A stretch of DNA of 35,412 nt from Patescibacteria group bacterium. Lineage in GTDB: Bacteria; Patescibacteriota; Minisyncoccia; Phycocordibacterales; UBA5272. A program made the translations under genes and the position numbers. The notes beneath the pieces are model-generated. The model had not been told where the DNA came from. It was given only the letters and a program-made list of their open reading frames with translations, and ran no database searches. Shown piece after piece: positions 1 to 6,182 of the stretch. Location: positions 1 to 35,412 of the forward strand of contig JAUPVR010000006.1 in NCBI GenBank assembly GCA_030916895.1, in the 5' to 3' direction. Position 1 is the stretch's first letter, and each line of letters opens with the position of its first letter.

Positions 1-30
1 GCACGCTCGGCTGGAATCAAGGGTGTCTAA
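1..30 (+). CDS. possible C-terminal tail of an upstream gene (partial)
   Basis: Frame 1 reads ARSAGIKGV and then TAA at 28-30, directly before a strong terminator at 37-77. This fits the last codons of a plus-strand gene that begins outside the window. Nine residues are too few to identify a family, and the reading frame could be chance. Confidence 0.3.
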   Translation, partial: ARSAGIKGV

Positions 31-36
31 GCAATA

Positions 37-77
37 CAAATCAAAAAAACTCGCTCATGGCGAGTTTTTTTGATTTG
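37..77. terminator. bidirectional intrinsic terminator
   Basis: A perfect 18-bp inverted repeat (arms 37-54 and 60-77) with a 5-nt loop. The GC core ACTCGC/GCGAGT is flanked by A7 on one side and T7 on the other, so it can stop transcription in both directions. It separates the upstream tail from dcd. Confidence 0.85.
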
Positions 78-138
78 TGGTAGGTTTAAACGTGAAAGCT
101 CTATTAATATTCCCGCAAGGGAGAAAGGTATAAACAAG

Positions 139-1284
139 ATGAACAAGTTCCCTGGTGTGGGGGTCTTTAGTCGGTTTGATCTCGAGACACTTATTGACCT
201 TGGACGAATCAAACCACTTCCCGGCTTTAATAAGGAACATATTCAGCCGGCATCAATTGACCTCACGGTTTCAAATGGTGAGGCTTATCAGATCGACCGC
301 CTGATGAGGCCTTGTGTCCGCCGAGAAAAGGTTCGCGACATGCTTCATGGGTTGGGGGCAAGAAAAATCGGAATCGGTTCTCGCCTTGAGCCGGGCTGTA
401 ATTACCTGGTGAAAGCAACCGTTGATGTGGATTTTCCTCCTGGCCTTTATGGTTACACTAACGCCAAGTCAACCTCAGGAAGGACATTTCTCTTTTCGCG
501 CATTCTCGTGGACACCATCGGCGCGTATGATACGGTCGATGATCGGACAAATGCGCTCACTGGGGAGGTGTGGCTTTCTCTTCAACCGCTTGTGTTTCCG
601 ATTGTCCTTTCCGACAAGGAATGCTACGCGCAACTCCGTGTTTTTGATGGAGACACGCGTATCAAGTCCGCGGAGGAAATCGACAGGTTTTTCCACTTGA
701 ATCCAGACATTGTTCTCCGTTCGGATGGGTCAAGGTTTACGCAGGAAGAGCTTGCTTTTTCGAGGGGCCGCGATGGGTCCATGCTTTGTACCTTGTTTGC
801 TAAAGCGGGGAACCTCATTGGGTTTCGGGCGCGTAATCCCGGAAGAGCTCTCGATCTTTCCTTAAGAGGGATGGATCCGCGGCCGTACTTTGAGCCGGTG
901 TATGCAGAGCCTGATCCATGTAACGGAGGTGGTGGCTCGGTGACCGTTGAGCCGGGGTGGTTTTATCTGTTTTCCACAAACGAAATGGTTCATGTTCCGG
1001 AACACATCTGTTTTGAATTGAAGATGCTTGATCCGAGGCTGGACATTTTTTTTAGCCACTTCGCTGGATTTTTCGATCCTGGATTTCTCGGGGTTCCGAC
1101 GCTTGAAGTTGCGACGATTATCCCGACGACACTCAGGCACGGACAAGAGGTTGCCTGTTTCGTTCCCGAGTATATGCGCTCAAAGACAGTGCCATATTTG
1201 GGGAATTACCAGAAGCAGGCAGGAACCAAGTTGCCAAAGCAGTTCAAGATGCCCGACGAATGGGAAAAGGCGATGCTTGGTTAA
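139..1284 (+). CDS. dcd: dCTP deaminase, double-domain DCD family
   Basis: The 381-residue protein matches the long DCD family, in which two dUTPase/Dcd-like folds are fused. Such enzymes deaminate dCTP to dUTP. The first domain carries AKSTSGR and DTIGAYDTVDD, resembling the Ser-Ser/Thr-x-Gly-Arg nucleotide-binding motif. The second carries the trimer-core signature FFDPGFLGVPTLEV. The start is set at ATG 139 because GGGAGAAAGG lies about 10 nt upstream. An in-frame TTG at 70 overlaps the terminator and is unlikely. The product feeds the dUTPase immediately downstream. By eye the gene is GC-richer than most of the window and uses a Shine-Dalgarno site, unlike the leaderless dut gene. The family is known mainly from Proteobacteria, so transfer is possible. 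Confidence 0.85.
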   Translation: MNKFPGVGVFSRFDLETLIDLGRIKPLPGFNKEHIQPASIDLTVSNGEAYQIDRLMRPCVRREKVRDMLHGLGARKIGIGSRLEPGCNYLVKATVDVDFPPGLYGYTNAKSTSGRTFLFSRILVDTIGAYDTVDDRTNALTGEVWLSLQPLVFPIVLSDKECYAQLRVFDGDTRIKSAEEIDRFFHLNPDIVLRSDGSRFTQEELAFSRGRDGSMLCTLFAKAGNLIGFRARNPGRALDLSLRGMDPRPYFEPVYAEPDPCNGGGGSVTVEPGWFYLFSTNEMVHVPEHICFELKMLDPRLDIFFSHFAGFFDPGFLGVPTLEVATIIPTTLRHGQEVACFVPEYMRSKTVPYLGNYQKQAGTKLPKQFKMPDEWEKAMLG

Positions 1285-1307
1285 GTTTCCTCCTGTTGTT
1301 TTTTTCG

Positions 1308-1340
1308 AGCCGTACCCTCGTGGGCGGCTTTTTGTTTTTG
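1308..1340 (+). terminator. intrinsic terminator after dcd
   Basis: A hairpin AGCCG-CCC / GGG-CGGCT (1308-1329) is followed by a T-rich run TTTTGTTTTT. It ends dcd transcription just before the dut promoter. Confidence 0.75.
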
Positions 1341-1347
1341 GTATACT
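1339..1347 (+). promoter_or_regulatory. extended -10 promoter of dut
   Basis: TGG-TATACT ends 8 nt before the dut ATG at 1356, so the transcript should begin at or next to the start codon. No Shine-Dalgarno site is present. Confidence 0.6.
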
Positions 1348-1355
1348 TTTGGTAT

Positions 1356-1775
1356 ATGAAACTTTTTGTAAAAAAGATGCGCGAGGATGCAAAGCTTCCA
1401 ACGCGCGCACATCACGATGATGCGGGAATTGATTTGTATGCGTGTGGAACACACACGGTAGCACCACATAAACAAGCAATGATTCCTGTTGGTGTTGCTT
1501 TTGAAATAGAGGAAGGGTATGTTGGTCTCATTTGGGATAAGTCGAGCATCGGTTTAAAGAGTATTAAGACATTAGGAGGAGTGATTGATGCGGGGTATCG
1601 TGGAGAAATTCATATTATGGTACACAACTTGGCAAATGAGTCATACACGTTTGAACATGGACACAAGGTTGCACAGATACTCATACAAAAAGTTGAATTT
1701 CCAGATATTATTGAGACAGAAGAGTTGTCAGATTCAAAGCGTGGCACAGGGGGATTTGGTAGTACGGGAAAATAA
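1356..1775 (+). CDS. dut: dUTP diphosphatase (dUTPase)
   Basis: This 139-residue trimeric-type dUTPase hydrolyses dUTP to dUMP and pyrophosphate, keeping uracil out of DNA and supplying dUMP to thymidylate synthase. All signature motifs are visible in order: DAGIDLYA, DKSSIG (a variant of RSS), GVIDAGYRGE with the catalytic Asp, HKVAQILI, and the C-terminal flap RGTGGFGSTG. The start is ATG 1356. Upstream in-frame codons overlap the dcd terminator and promoter, and the protein begins with the usual MKLFVKKM strand. It sits between dcd and the convergent folA-thyA pair, forming a dCTP-to-dTMP route. It appears to be transcribed from its own leaderless promoter. Confidence 0.95.
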   Translation: MKLFVKKMREDAKLPTRAHHDDAGIDLYACGTHTVAPHKQAMIPVGVAFEIEEGYVGLIWDKSSIGLKSIKTLGGVIDAGYRGEIHIMVHNLANESYTFEHGHKVAQILIQKVEFPDIIETEELSDSKRGTGGFGSTGK

Positions 1776-1776
1776 G

Positions 1777-1806
1777 AAAAGCCAGCCTTGGAGGCCGGCT
1801 TTTTCG
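1777..1806. terminator. terminator between dut and folA
   Basis: The hairpin AGCCAGCC-TTGGA-GGCCGGCT has one mismatch. It is flanked by AAAA on the left and TTTTTC on the right, between convergent genes. The right arm and tail resemble those of the terminator at 5370. Confidence 0.7.
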
Positions 1807-1822
1807 TTGCCCGCACGATGCT

Positions 1823-2353
1823 TCACGTGCGGACGTATTTTACGAAGTCGTAGTAGGTATCCGCTTTCTTATCGAAAAATCCTTCTCGACTGGTTTCTTT
1901 GAAACGCGAGTGGCGCTCAGGATCAAGAAATACAGGGAATGATCTAACACCGTCTGCGTCTGGCCGTGCGTACTCCTTGTTGACTTCCGTGATATAAAGT
2001 TCATCTGCAATGGGGAATGCCTCTCTCCAAACGCTTATTCCTCCAATCGCAAAGATGGTTCTACCTTCTGCGAGATATTTTGCAAGAGAGAGTGCCGAGG
2101 CGAAGTTACTTTCGATGAGTACTCCGTCCTTTGTCCTGGCTCTTCTGCTTACGACAATATTGATGCGGTGAGGGAGCGGTTTCTTGCCGAGTGATTCAAA
2201 CGTACCTCGTCCCATGATCACAATATTGCCGGTTGTCATTTGCTTGAAGCGCCGCATGTCTTCACGCAATATTACTCCGTGATGTTCCCAGGGGAGTTTG
2301 TTGCCAATACTGTAGACACCGTAGTTTCCAACTGCCGCGATGATTGCAAGCAT
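1823..2353 (-). CDS. folA: dihydrofolate reductase
   Basis: The 176-residue DHFR reduces dihydrofolate to tetrahydrofolate with NADPH, regenerating the cofactor oxidised by thymidylate synthase. Visible features are the N-terminal strand MLAIIAAVG, the substrate-loop LPW, Asp32 before MRRFK (aligning with the catalytic Asp27 of the E. coli enzyme), VIMGRGTFES and the NADPH-binding FAIGGISVW. About five extra residues separate LPW from the catalytic Asp. The start is ATG 2353, because AAAGGA lies 10 nt upstream and the fold begins there. An in-frame GTG at 2383 is less likely. It ends in TGA, which none of the AT-richer genes here does. It lies downstream of thyA in the same direction, but a terminator separates them. 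Confidence 0.92.
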   Translation of the reverse strand: MLAIIAAVGNYGVYSIGNKLPWEHHGVILREDMRRFKQMTTGNIVIMGRGTFESLGKKPLPHRINIVVSRRARTKDGVLIESNFASALSLAKYLAEGRTIFAIGGISVWREAFPIADELYITEVNKEYARPDADGVRSFPVFLDPERHSRFKETSREGFFDKKADTYYDFVKYVRT

Positions 2354-2410
2354 GTACAGGTTTCCTTTGGTTATAGGATTCACAAAGTACTCTAGCGTGT
2401 TTATGGAGAA

Positions 2411-2444
2411 AAATCAAAAGGGGGCGCACAGCGTGCGCCCCCTT
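2411..2444 (-). terminator. intrinsic terminator after thyA
   Basis: Perfect 12-bp stem AAGGGGGCGCAC / GTGCGCCCCCTT (2418-2444) with a 3-nt loop. On the minus strand it is followed by TTTTGATTTTTC. It lies just past the thyA stop and should uncouple or reduce folA transcription. Confidence 0.85.
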
Positions 2445-2452
2445 GGAAGGGG

Positions 2453-3268
2453 TTACACCGCAATCGGCGCCTTGATTGGCGGATGCGGATTGTAGTTGAG
2501 AAAATCGAAGTCCTCGAACTTGTAGCTGAAAATGTTCTCAGGTTTTCTCTTGATGACGAGTCTCGGGTAAGGGAGAGGTTCACGGGAGAGCTGTTCTTTC
2601 ACTTGGTCGAAGTGATTGTTGTAGATGTGACAGTCTCCGCCTGTCCAGATGAACTCACCGACCCCAAGTCCACACTGCTGTGCGACCATACTCGTAAGGA
2701 GCGCATAGCTTGCGAGGTTAAACGGAAGGCCGAGGAAACTGTCGACCGACCGCTGGTACAATTGACATGAAAGCTTTCCGTCTGCCACATAGAACTGAAA
2801 CATGGTGTGGCATGGAGCGAGAGCCATGCTTGGAATGTCTGCAACATTCCAAGCACTCACGATAAGTCTCCGTGAGTCGGGGTTTGTCCTAATTTGCTCG
2901 ATGACATCGGTAATTTGGTCGATATGGCCACCATCAGGCTTGGGCCACGAGCGCCACTGATGCCCGTAGACGGGCCCAAGGTTGCCGTTTGCGTCTGCCC
3001 ACTCATCCCAAATAGTGACCCCGTTTTCCTTGAGGTATCTGATATTTGTGTCACCCGAAAGGAACCACAAGAGTTCGTGGATGATTGATTTCGTGTGTAC
3101 TTTCTTTGTGGTGACAAGCGGGAACCATTTTCCGAGGTCAAACCGCATCTGGTAACCGAAGACTGAAATAGTTCCGGTTCCTGTGCGGTCAGTTTTCTTT
3201 ACTCCGTTTTCGAAAACATGACGGAGGTATGTTTCGTACTGATTAACTGGGTACAGGTCCTGCTTCAT
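2453..3268 (-). CDS. thyA: thymidylate synthase (ThyA type)
   Basis: This enzyme methylates dUMP to dTMP using methylene-tetrahydrofolate. The 271-residue protein is close to the family's usual length of about 264. It has the folate/dUMP region DRTGTGT, the phosphate-binding [10 protein letters not shown], the catalytic nucleophile Cys153 in [23 protein letters not shown] and HIYNNH near the C-terminus. The start is ATG 3268 with GGAG 7 nt upstream. An in-frame ATG at 3301 lacks such a site and would add 11 residues. Together with dcd, dut and folA it completes dCTP to dTMP within 3.3 kb. Like dcd and folA it appears GC-richer than argS next to it. Confidence 0.97.
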   Translation of the reverse strand: MKQDLYPVNQYETYLRHVFENGVKKTDRTGTGTISVFGYQMRFDLGKWFPLVTTKKVHTKSIIHELLWFLSGDTNIRYLKENGVTIWDEWADANGNLGPVYGHQWRSWPKPDGGHIDQITDVIEQIRTNPDSRRLIVSAWNVADIPSMALAPCHTMFQFYVADGKLSCQLYQRSVDSFLGLPFNLASYALLTSMVAQQCGLGVGEFIWTGGDCHIYNNHFDQVKEQLSREPLPYPRLVIKRKPENIFSYKFEDFDFLNYNPHPPIKAPIAV

Positions 3269-3308
3269 AGTGTTTCTCCGAAAGTTAAAGGGCTTGTTCA
3301 TTAGAGAC

Positions 3309-3314
3309 TGTATA
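3309..3314 (-). promoter_or_regulatory. candidate -10 box of thyA
   Basis: TATACA on the minus strand lies about 40 nt upstream of the thyA start. No convincing -35 box was found at the right distance. Confidence 0.3.
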
Positions 3315-3379
3315 GTATTTATCAGTACTTAGCAAATTCTTTTTGTTAGGGCGTAAATAAGGTATTATTAAGGGACTAT

Positions 3380-5104
3380 ATGGCTTTTGGTAAACAAGAA
3401 ATTATTGGAGTTATTAACGAAGCATTACACGAACTTGGTGTGAGCGAGGTTTCTTTTTCTGTAGAGCAACCACAAGAACTAACGCACGGGGACTATGCAA
3501 CAAATGTTGCTCTTATTGCAGGCAAGCGATTAAATATTTCTCCAAAAGAATGCGCAGAAAAAATCGTTTCTGTTCTGAAGAAGGGTGAGGCGATTAAAGA
3601 CGTACACATCGCAGGTCCCGGGTTTATTAATTTCTTTTTGAATGATGACATAGTACAAGACATTAACAAACAGAAAATTGAAAAACTAGAAACAAAATAT
3701 ACAGGAAAAAATATTTTGGTTGAACATTCTTCACCGAACTTGTTCAAGCCATTTCATATTGGGCATTTGATGAACAACATTGTTGGTGAGTTTGTGTCAC
3801 GAGCAGTAGAGGTGGGGGGTGGGGATGTAAAAGAAATATCCTTTCCATCAGATGTGTCACTTGGTATTGCTAAGGCCGCATATATTATTTTTGAAGACAA
3901 AAAACAAGGCTTTGATTTTGACTCAGAACCGCTTAACAAACAAATTATTTATTTTGGAGATGTATATAAAAAGGGGGTGGCTTATTTTGACGAGCATCCT
4001 GATGAGATACAGAAAGCAAAAGATATTGCACATATTATTTTTGATGAAACATCAAAAAGCGAAGAGTACCGTGTGTATGACACAATTAAAGAAAAAAACA
4101 TTGATTACTTTATCAACATCTTAAATAGTCTTGGTTCAAACATTCATCCAGTAAGCGGAATTATTTTTGAAAGTCAGGCAGGAAACAGAGGGAGAAAAAT
4201 AATAGAAGAAAATACAGGAGAAGGAAAAGTTTTTCAAAAAGGAGAGGGTGGTGCAATTATATATACTCCAGATGAGACAAGAAAAGATATAAACACAACA
4301 GTTTTTGTTAACAGTGATGGATATCCAACATACGAAGGTAAAGATTTAGGACTTATTGATATTAAGTTTACAAAATTTAATCCTGACATTTCTTTTTTTA
4401 TTACTGATGCAGAACAAGCACATCATTTTAAAATTGTTTTAGATGCAGCGTCTAAATTGAGTGGCAAGTGGCCAGAATGGGTAGAAAAAAGTAAACACAT
4501 TCCACACGGGAGAATGTTATTTAAGGGTCAGAAAATGTCGTCACGATTAGGGGGTGTACCCTTAGCTTTTGATGTTATTGATTTGGTTACAGAAGAAGCA
4601 GAAAGTCTTGCCGGGGAAAAGATAATTGACTTACCAGAAAAAGATAAGGCAGATCTTTGGAAAGAAATTGCACTTTCTGCACTTCGCATTGCAGTACTTC
4701 GTTCAAAGCCAGGACTTAATATCAACTTTGACCCGGAGAGCTCACTTTCATTTGAAGGAGATTCTGGCCCATACCTTCTCTACACGCACGCACGATGTGC
4801 TTCACTTCTTGAAAAAGGAAAGGGGGATCCAGAGTTTGGTTCATATGGTGTAACACCACTTGAGCGAGGGATGGTACACGCAGAAGAAATGTTTGTGAAA
4901 GCAATTGAAGATTTGGCACCGCAACAACTCGTCACATACCTTTTCTCCATTGCTCAGTTATTCAATAGTTGGTATGCGCAGGAACAAATTATCACTGATG
5001 ACAAAGAAAAAACAGCACACAATTTAGCAGTTGTCGCACGAGTTAAAAATATTTTAGAGAGAGGTCTATATATTCTAGGTATTGAGGCACCAAATAAAAT
5101 GTAA
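3380..5104 (+). CDS. argS: arginyl-tRNA synthetase
   Basis: The 574-residue class I synthetase charges tRNA-Arg. The N-terminal Add-1 domain (about 1-85) is followed by the catalytic core with SPNLFKP and the HIGH motif HIGH at residues 126-129. KMSSR, the KMSKS counterpart, is at 385-389. The C-terminal anticodon-binding DALR domain includes SGPYLLYTHARC and ends near LGIEAP. ATG 3380 gives the normal N-terminus. There is no Shine-Dalgarno site, and a possible -10 (TATTAT, 3363-3368) lies only 11 nt upstream. It is transcribed divergently from thyA and has AT-rich codon use. Confidence 0.96.
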   Translation: MAFGKQEIIGVINEALHELGVSEVSFSVEQPQELTHGDYATNVALIAGKRLNISPKECAEKIVSVLKKGEAIKDVHIAGPGFINFFLNDDIVQDINKQKIEKLETKYTGKNILVEHSSPNLFKPFHIGHLMNNIVGEFVSRAVEVGGGDVKEISFPSDVSLGIAKAAYIIFEDKKQGFDFDSEPLNKQIIYFGDVYKKGVAYFDEHPDEIQKAKDIAHIIFDETSKSEEYRVYDTIKEKNIDYFINILNSLGSNIHPVSGIIFESQAGNRGRKIIEENTGEGKVFQKGEGGAIIYTPDETRKDINTTVFVNSDGYPTYEGKDLGLIDIKFTKFNPDISFFITDAEQAHHFKIVLDAASKLSGKWPEWVEKSKHIPHGRMLFKGQKMSSRLGGVPLAFDVIDLVTEEAESLAGEKIIDLPEKDKADLWKEIALSALRIAVLRSKPGLNINFDPESSLSFEGDSGPYLLYTHARCASLLEKGKGDPEFGSYGVTPLERGMVHAEEMFVKAIEDLAPQQLVTYLFSIAQLFNSWYAQEQIITDDKEKTAHNLAVVARVKNILERGLYILGIEAPNKM

Positions 5105-5120
5105 TTTCTCGGCGTAGGTG

Positions 5121-5149
5121 TTTACAAAGAGAGGTTTTCATGATTTAAT
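5121..5149 (+). promoter_or_regulatory. sigma70-like promoter of the 5184 gene
   Basis: TTTACA (5121-5126), a 17-nt spacer and TTTAAT (5144-5149) lie about 35 nt before the start codon. This gene therefore has a real leader, unlike many neighbours. Confidence 0.55.
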
Positions 5150-5183
5150 GTATGTCTTGCTGTTTTTCTATGAGGAGAAATCC

Positions 5184-5351
5184 ATGATGGGCAACACCGT
5201 TTCCACCGGCCAAATGGCCGGCAGTCTCCCTGCCGGAGTTCCTCCGAGGGGGTTTCCGAAGGACAAGTTCGTGCCCAGGCACCCTCCGCAGGCGCAACAG
5301 CCACCGCGGGTCTTCCCGGCCAGGAACCAGCACCAGCAGCAACAACAATGA
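5184..5351 (+). CDS. small Pro/Gln-rich protein of unknown function
   Basis: A 55-residue ORF starting MMGNTVSTG with GAGGAG 7 nt upstream, ending in TGA and followed at once by a terminator. The protein is rich in Pro, Gly, Arg and Gln, ends in a poly-Gln tail, and has no signal peptide, membrane segment or recognised domain. It is probably disordered. By eye the DNA is strikingly GC-rich beside argS and the next gene. Its first third is a chain of overlapping hairpins (CCGGCC-AAAT-GGCCGG at 5206-5221, CCGGCAG/CTGCCGG at 5218-5236), so the transcript could act as a structured RNA rather than an mRNA. The promoter, ribosome site and terminator argue for a self-contained unit. Confidence 0.55.
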   Translation: MMGNTVSTGQMAGSLPAGVPPRGFPKDKFVPRHPPQAQQPPRVFPARNQHQQQQQ

Positions 5352-5369
5352 ACCGCTTCGGCGTTCACC

Positions 5370-5397
5370 GCCGGCCCCCGAGGCCGGCTTTTTCTTT
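5370..5397 (+). terminator. intrinsic terminator
   Basis: Stem GCCGGCC / GGCCGGC (5370-5376 and 5382-5388) with a 5-nt loop, followed by TTTTTC. It closes the 5121-5351 unit. Confidence 0.85.
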
Positions 5398-5412
5398 CTA
5401 AAATAGATGAAG

Positions 5413-5418
5413 TATACT
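5413..5418 (+). promoter_or_regulatory. -10 box of the 5428 gene
   Basis: TATACT ends 9 nt before ATG 5428, which implies a leaderless or nearly leaderless transcript. Confidence 0.5.
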
Positions 5419-5427
5419 TACCAGTAT

Positions 5428-5931
5428 ATGAATGAACATGCACCACAAGGAAGGAAAGATGAAAAACCAAATGAAGGGAGAAGAAACTTTTTAAAAATTT
5501 TTGGAGGGGCGGTTGCCGGGTCTATTGTCGCACTTAAGGGTAATAAATATTTTGAACAAGAGAAAGAATTAAATAAATATCATGAACTTTTTAACGGCAA
5601 TGAAGAAAGTTTTTACTATGGCAATAAGGCCATCGGGTATTTACTTTACGAAATGGAGGTAGATAATATTGCTCGGGTAAAGATTTCTGGCACCGGTTCT
5701 GGAAATGTTAACGAAAGAATTGTGCTTCTTAGAGATTTTTTAACAAAGCACCTTAATTCAAGGGTTGGAAAAAAGTATCTTGGAGTCCGAGATTTAATTC
5801 TAAAGGATGGTGTTTACACAACTGACAATCTCCGCGTTCTTTTGGAGGTGTCTCAGCAGCTTTCTCTTAAGTATGATGGGGGAAATGTTGATAAAACAGA
5901 AGAAACACAGTCAAAAAATAAGCCAATCTAA
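5428..5931 (+). CDS. unknown protein with a Tat-like N-terminal motif
   Basis: The 167-residue protein is not recognised. Its N-terminus has a polar region, then GRRNFLKIFGG (twin Arg at residues 18-19), then a short hydrophobic stretch GAVAGSIVAL. This resembles a twin-arginine signal (RRxFLK), although the hydrophobic part is short and no clear cleavage site follows. The remainder is mixed alpha/beta, rich in Lys, Asn and Glu, without cysteines. ATG 5428 is preferred to ATG 5407 because the -10 box lies between them. It is followed by the T-box leader of ileS, which has its own promoter, so the two are probably separate units. Confidence 0.7.
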   Translation: MNEHAPQGRKDEKPNEGRRNFLKIFGGAVAGSIVALKGNKYFEQEKELNKYHELFNGNEESFYYGNKAIGYLLYEMEVDNIARVKISGTGSGNVNERIVLLRDFLTKHLNSRVGKKYLGVRDLILKDGVYTTDNLRVLLEVSQQLSLKYDGGNVDKTEETQSKNKPI

Positions 5932-5940
5932 AATTTACCG

Positions 5941-5969
5941 ATGACAAGGTACTCGTTTTCTGGTAGTAT
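5941..5969 (+). promoter_or_regulatory. promoter of the ileS T-box leader
   Basis: ATGACA (5941-5946), a 17-nt spacer and TAGTAT (5964-5969). The predicted start near 5976 coincides with the first paired base of T-box stem I. Confidence 0.6.
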
Positions 5970-5975
5970 TTAATG

Positions 5976-6160
5976 TAATGCACTGAAGGGACTAATCACC
6001 CCTAAGCATGGGAAGAACACCGCTTTTTGTGGTTAGTAGAACCCAAACAAACGAGCCCGCACACTACACGCATGTGTAGACGGGGAAACAAGGTGGTACC
6101 ACGGCAAATGTCGTCCTTGGAAAAAATTCTCTTGGAGAATTTTTTCCAAGGACTTTTTAT
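5976..6160 (+). ncRNA. T-box riboswitch (Ile) with ultrashort stem I and terminator
   Basis: The leader contains the T-box core AAGGTGGTACCACGG (6090-6104) and its partner TCGTCCTT (6111-6118). Together they form the antiterminator with the TGGT bulge that binds the tRNA 3' end and predicts discriminator base A. An intrinsic terminator of 19 perfect bp (6113-6131 and 6135-6153, then TTTTTATTTATT) uses the same GTCCTT strand, so the two folds exclude each other. Stem I is only ATGC/GCAT plus AGGG/CCCT (5978-6009), separated by a kink-like ACTGA/AA internal loop. Its terminal loop ACTAATCAC holds ATC (5995-5997), an Ile codon and the likely specifier. A stem III hairpin CTACAC/GTGTAG precedes the core. 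It should permit ileS transcription when uncharged tRNA-Ile accumulates. Confidence 0.88.
6113..6160 (+). terminator. T-box attenuator terminator
   Basis: A 19-bp perfect stem with a TTG loop and a T-rich tail, sharing 6113-6118 with the antiterminator of the riboswitch. Confidence 0.88.
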
Positions 6161-6182
6161 TTATTACATTACAAAATTGTAA

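Noticed and set aside
862-1146. Antisense frames over dcd, thyA, ftsH and the surface-protein gene
   Set aside because: These are shadows of well-supported genes with skewed composition and no start signals.
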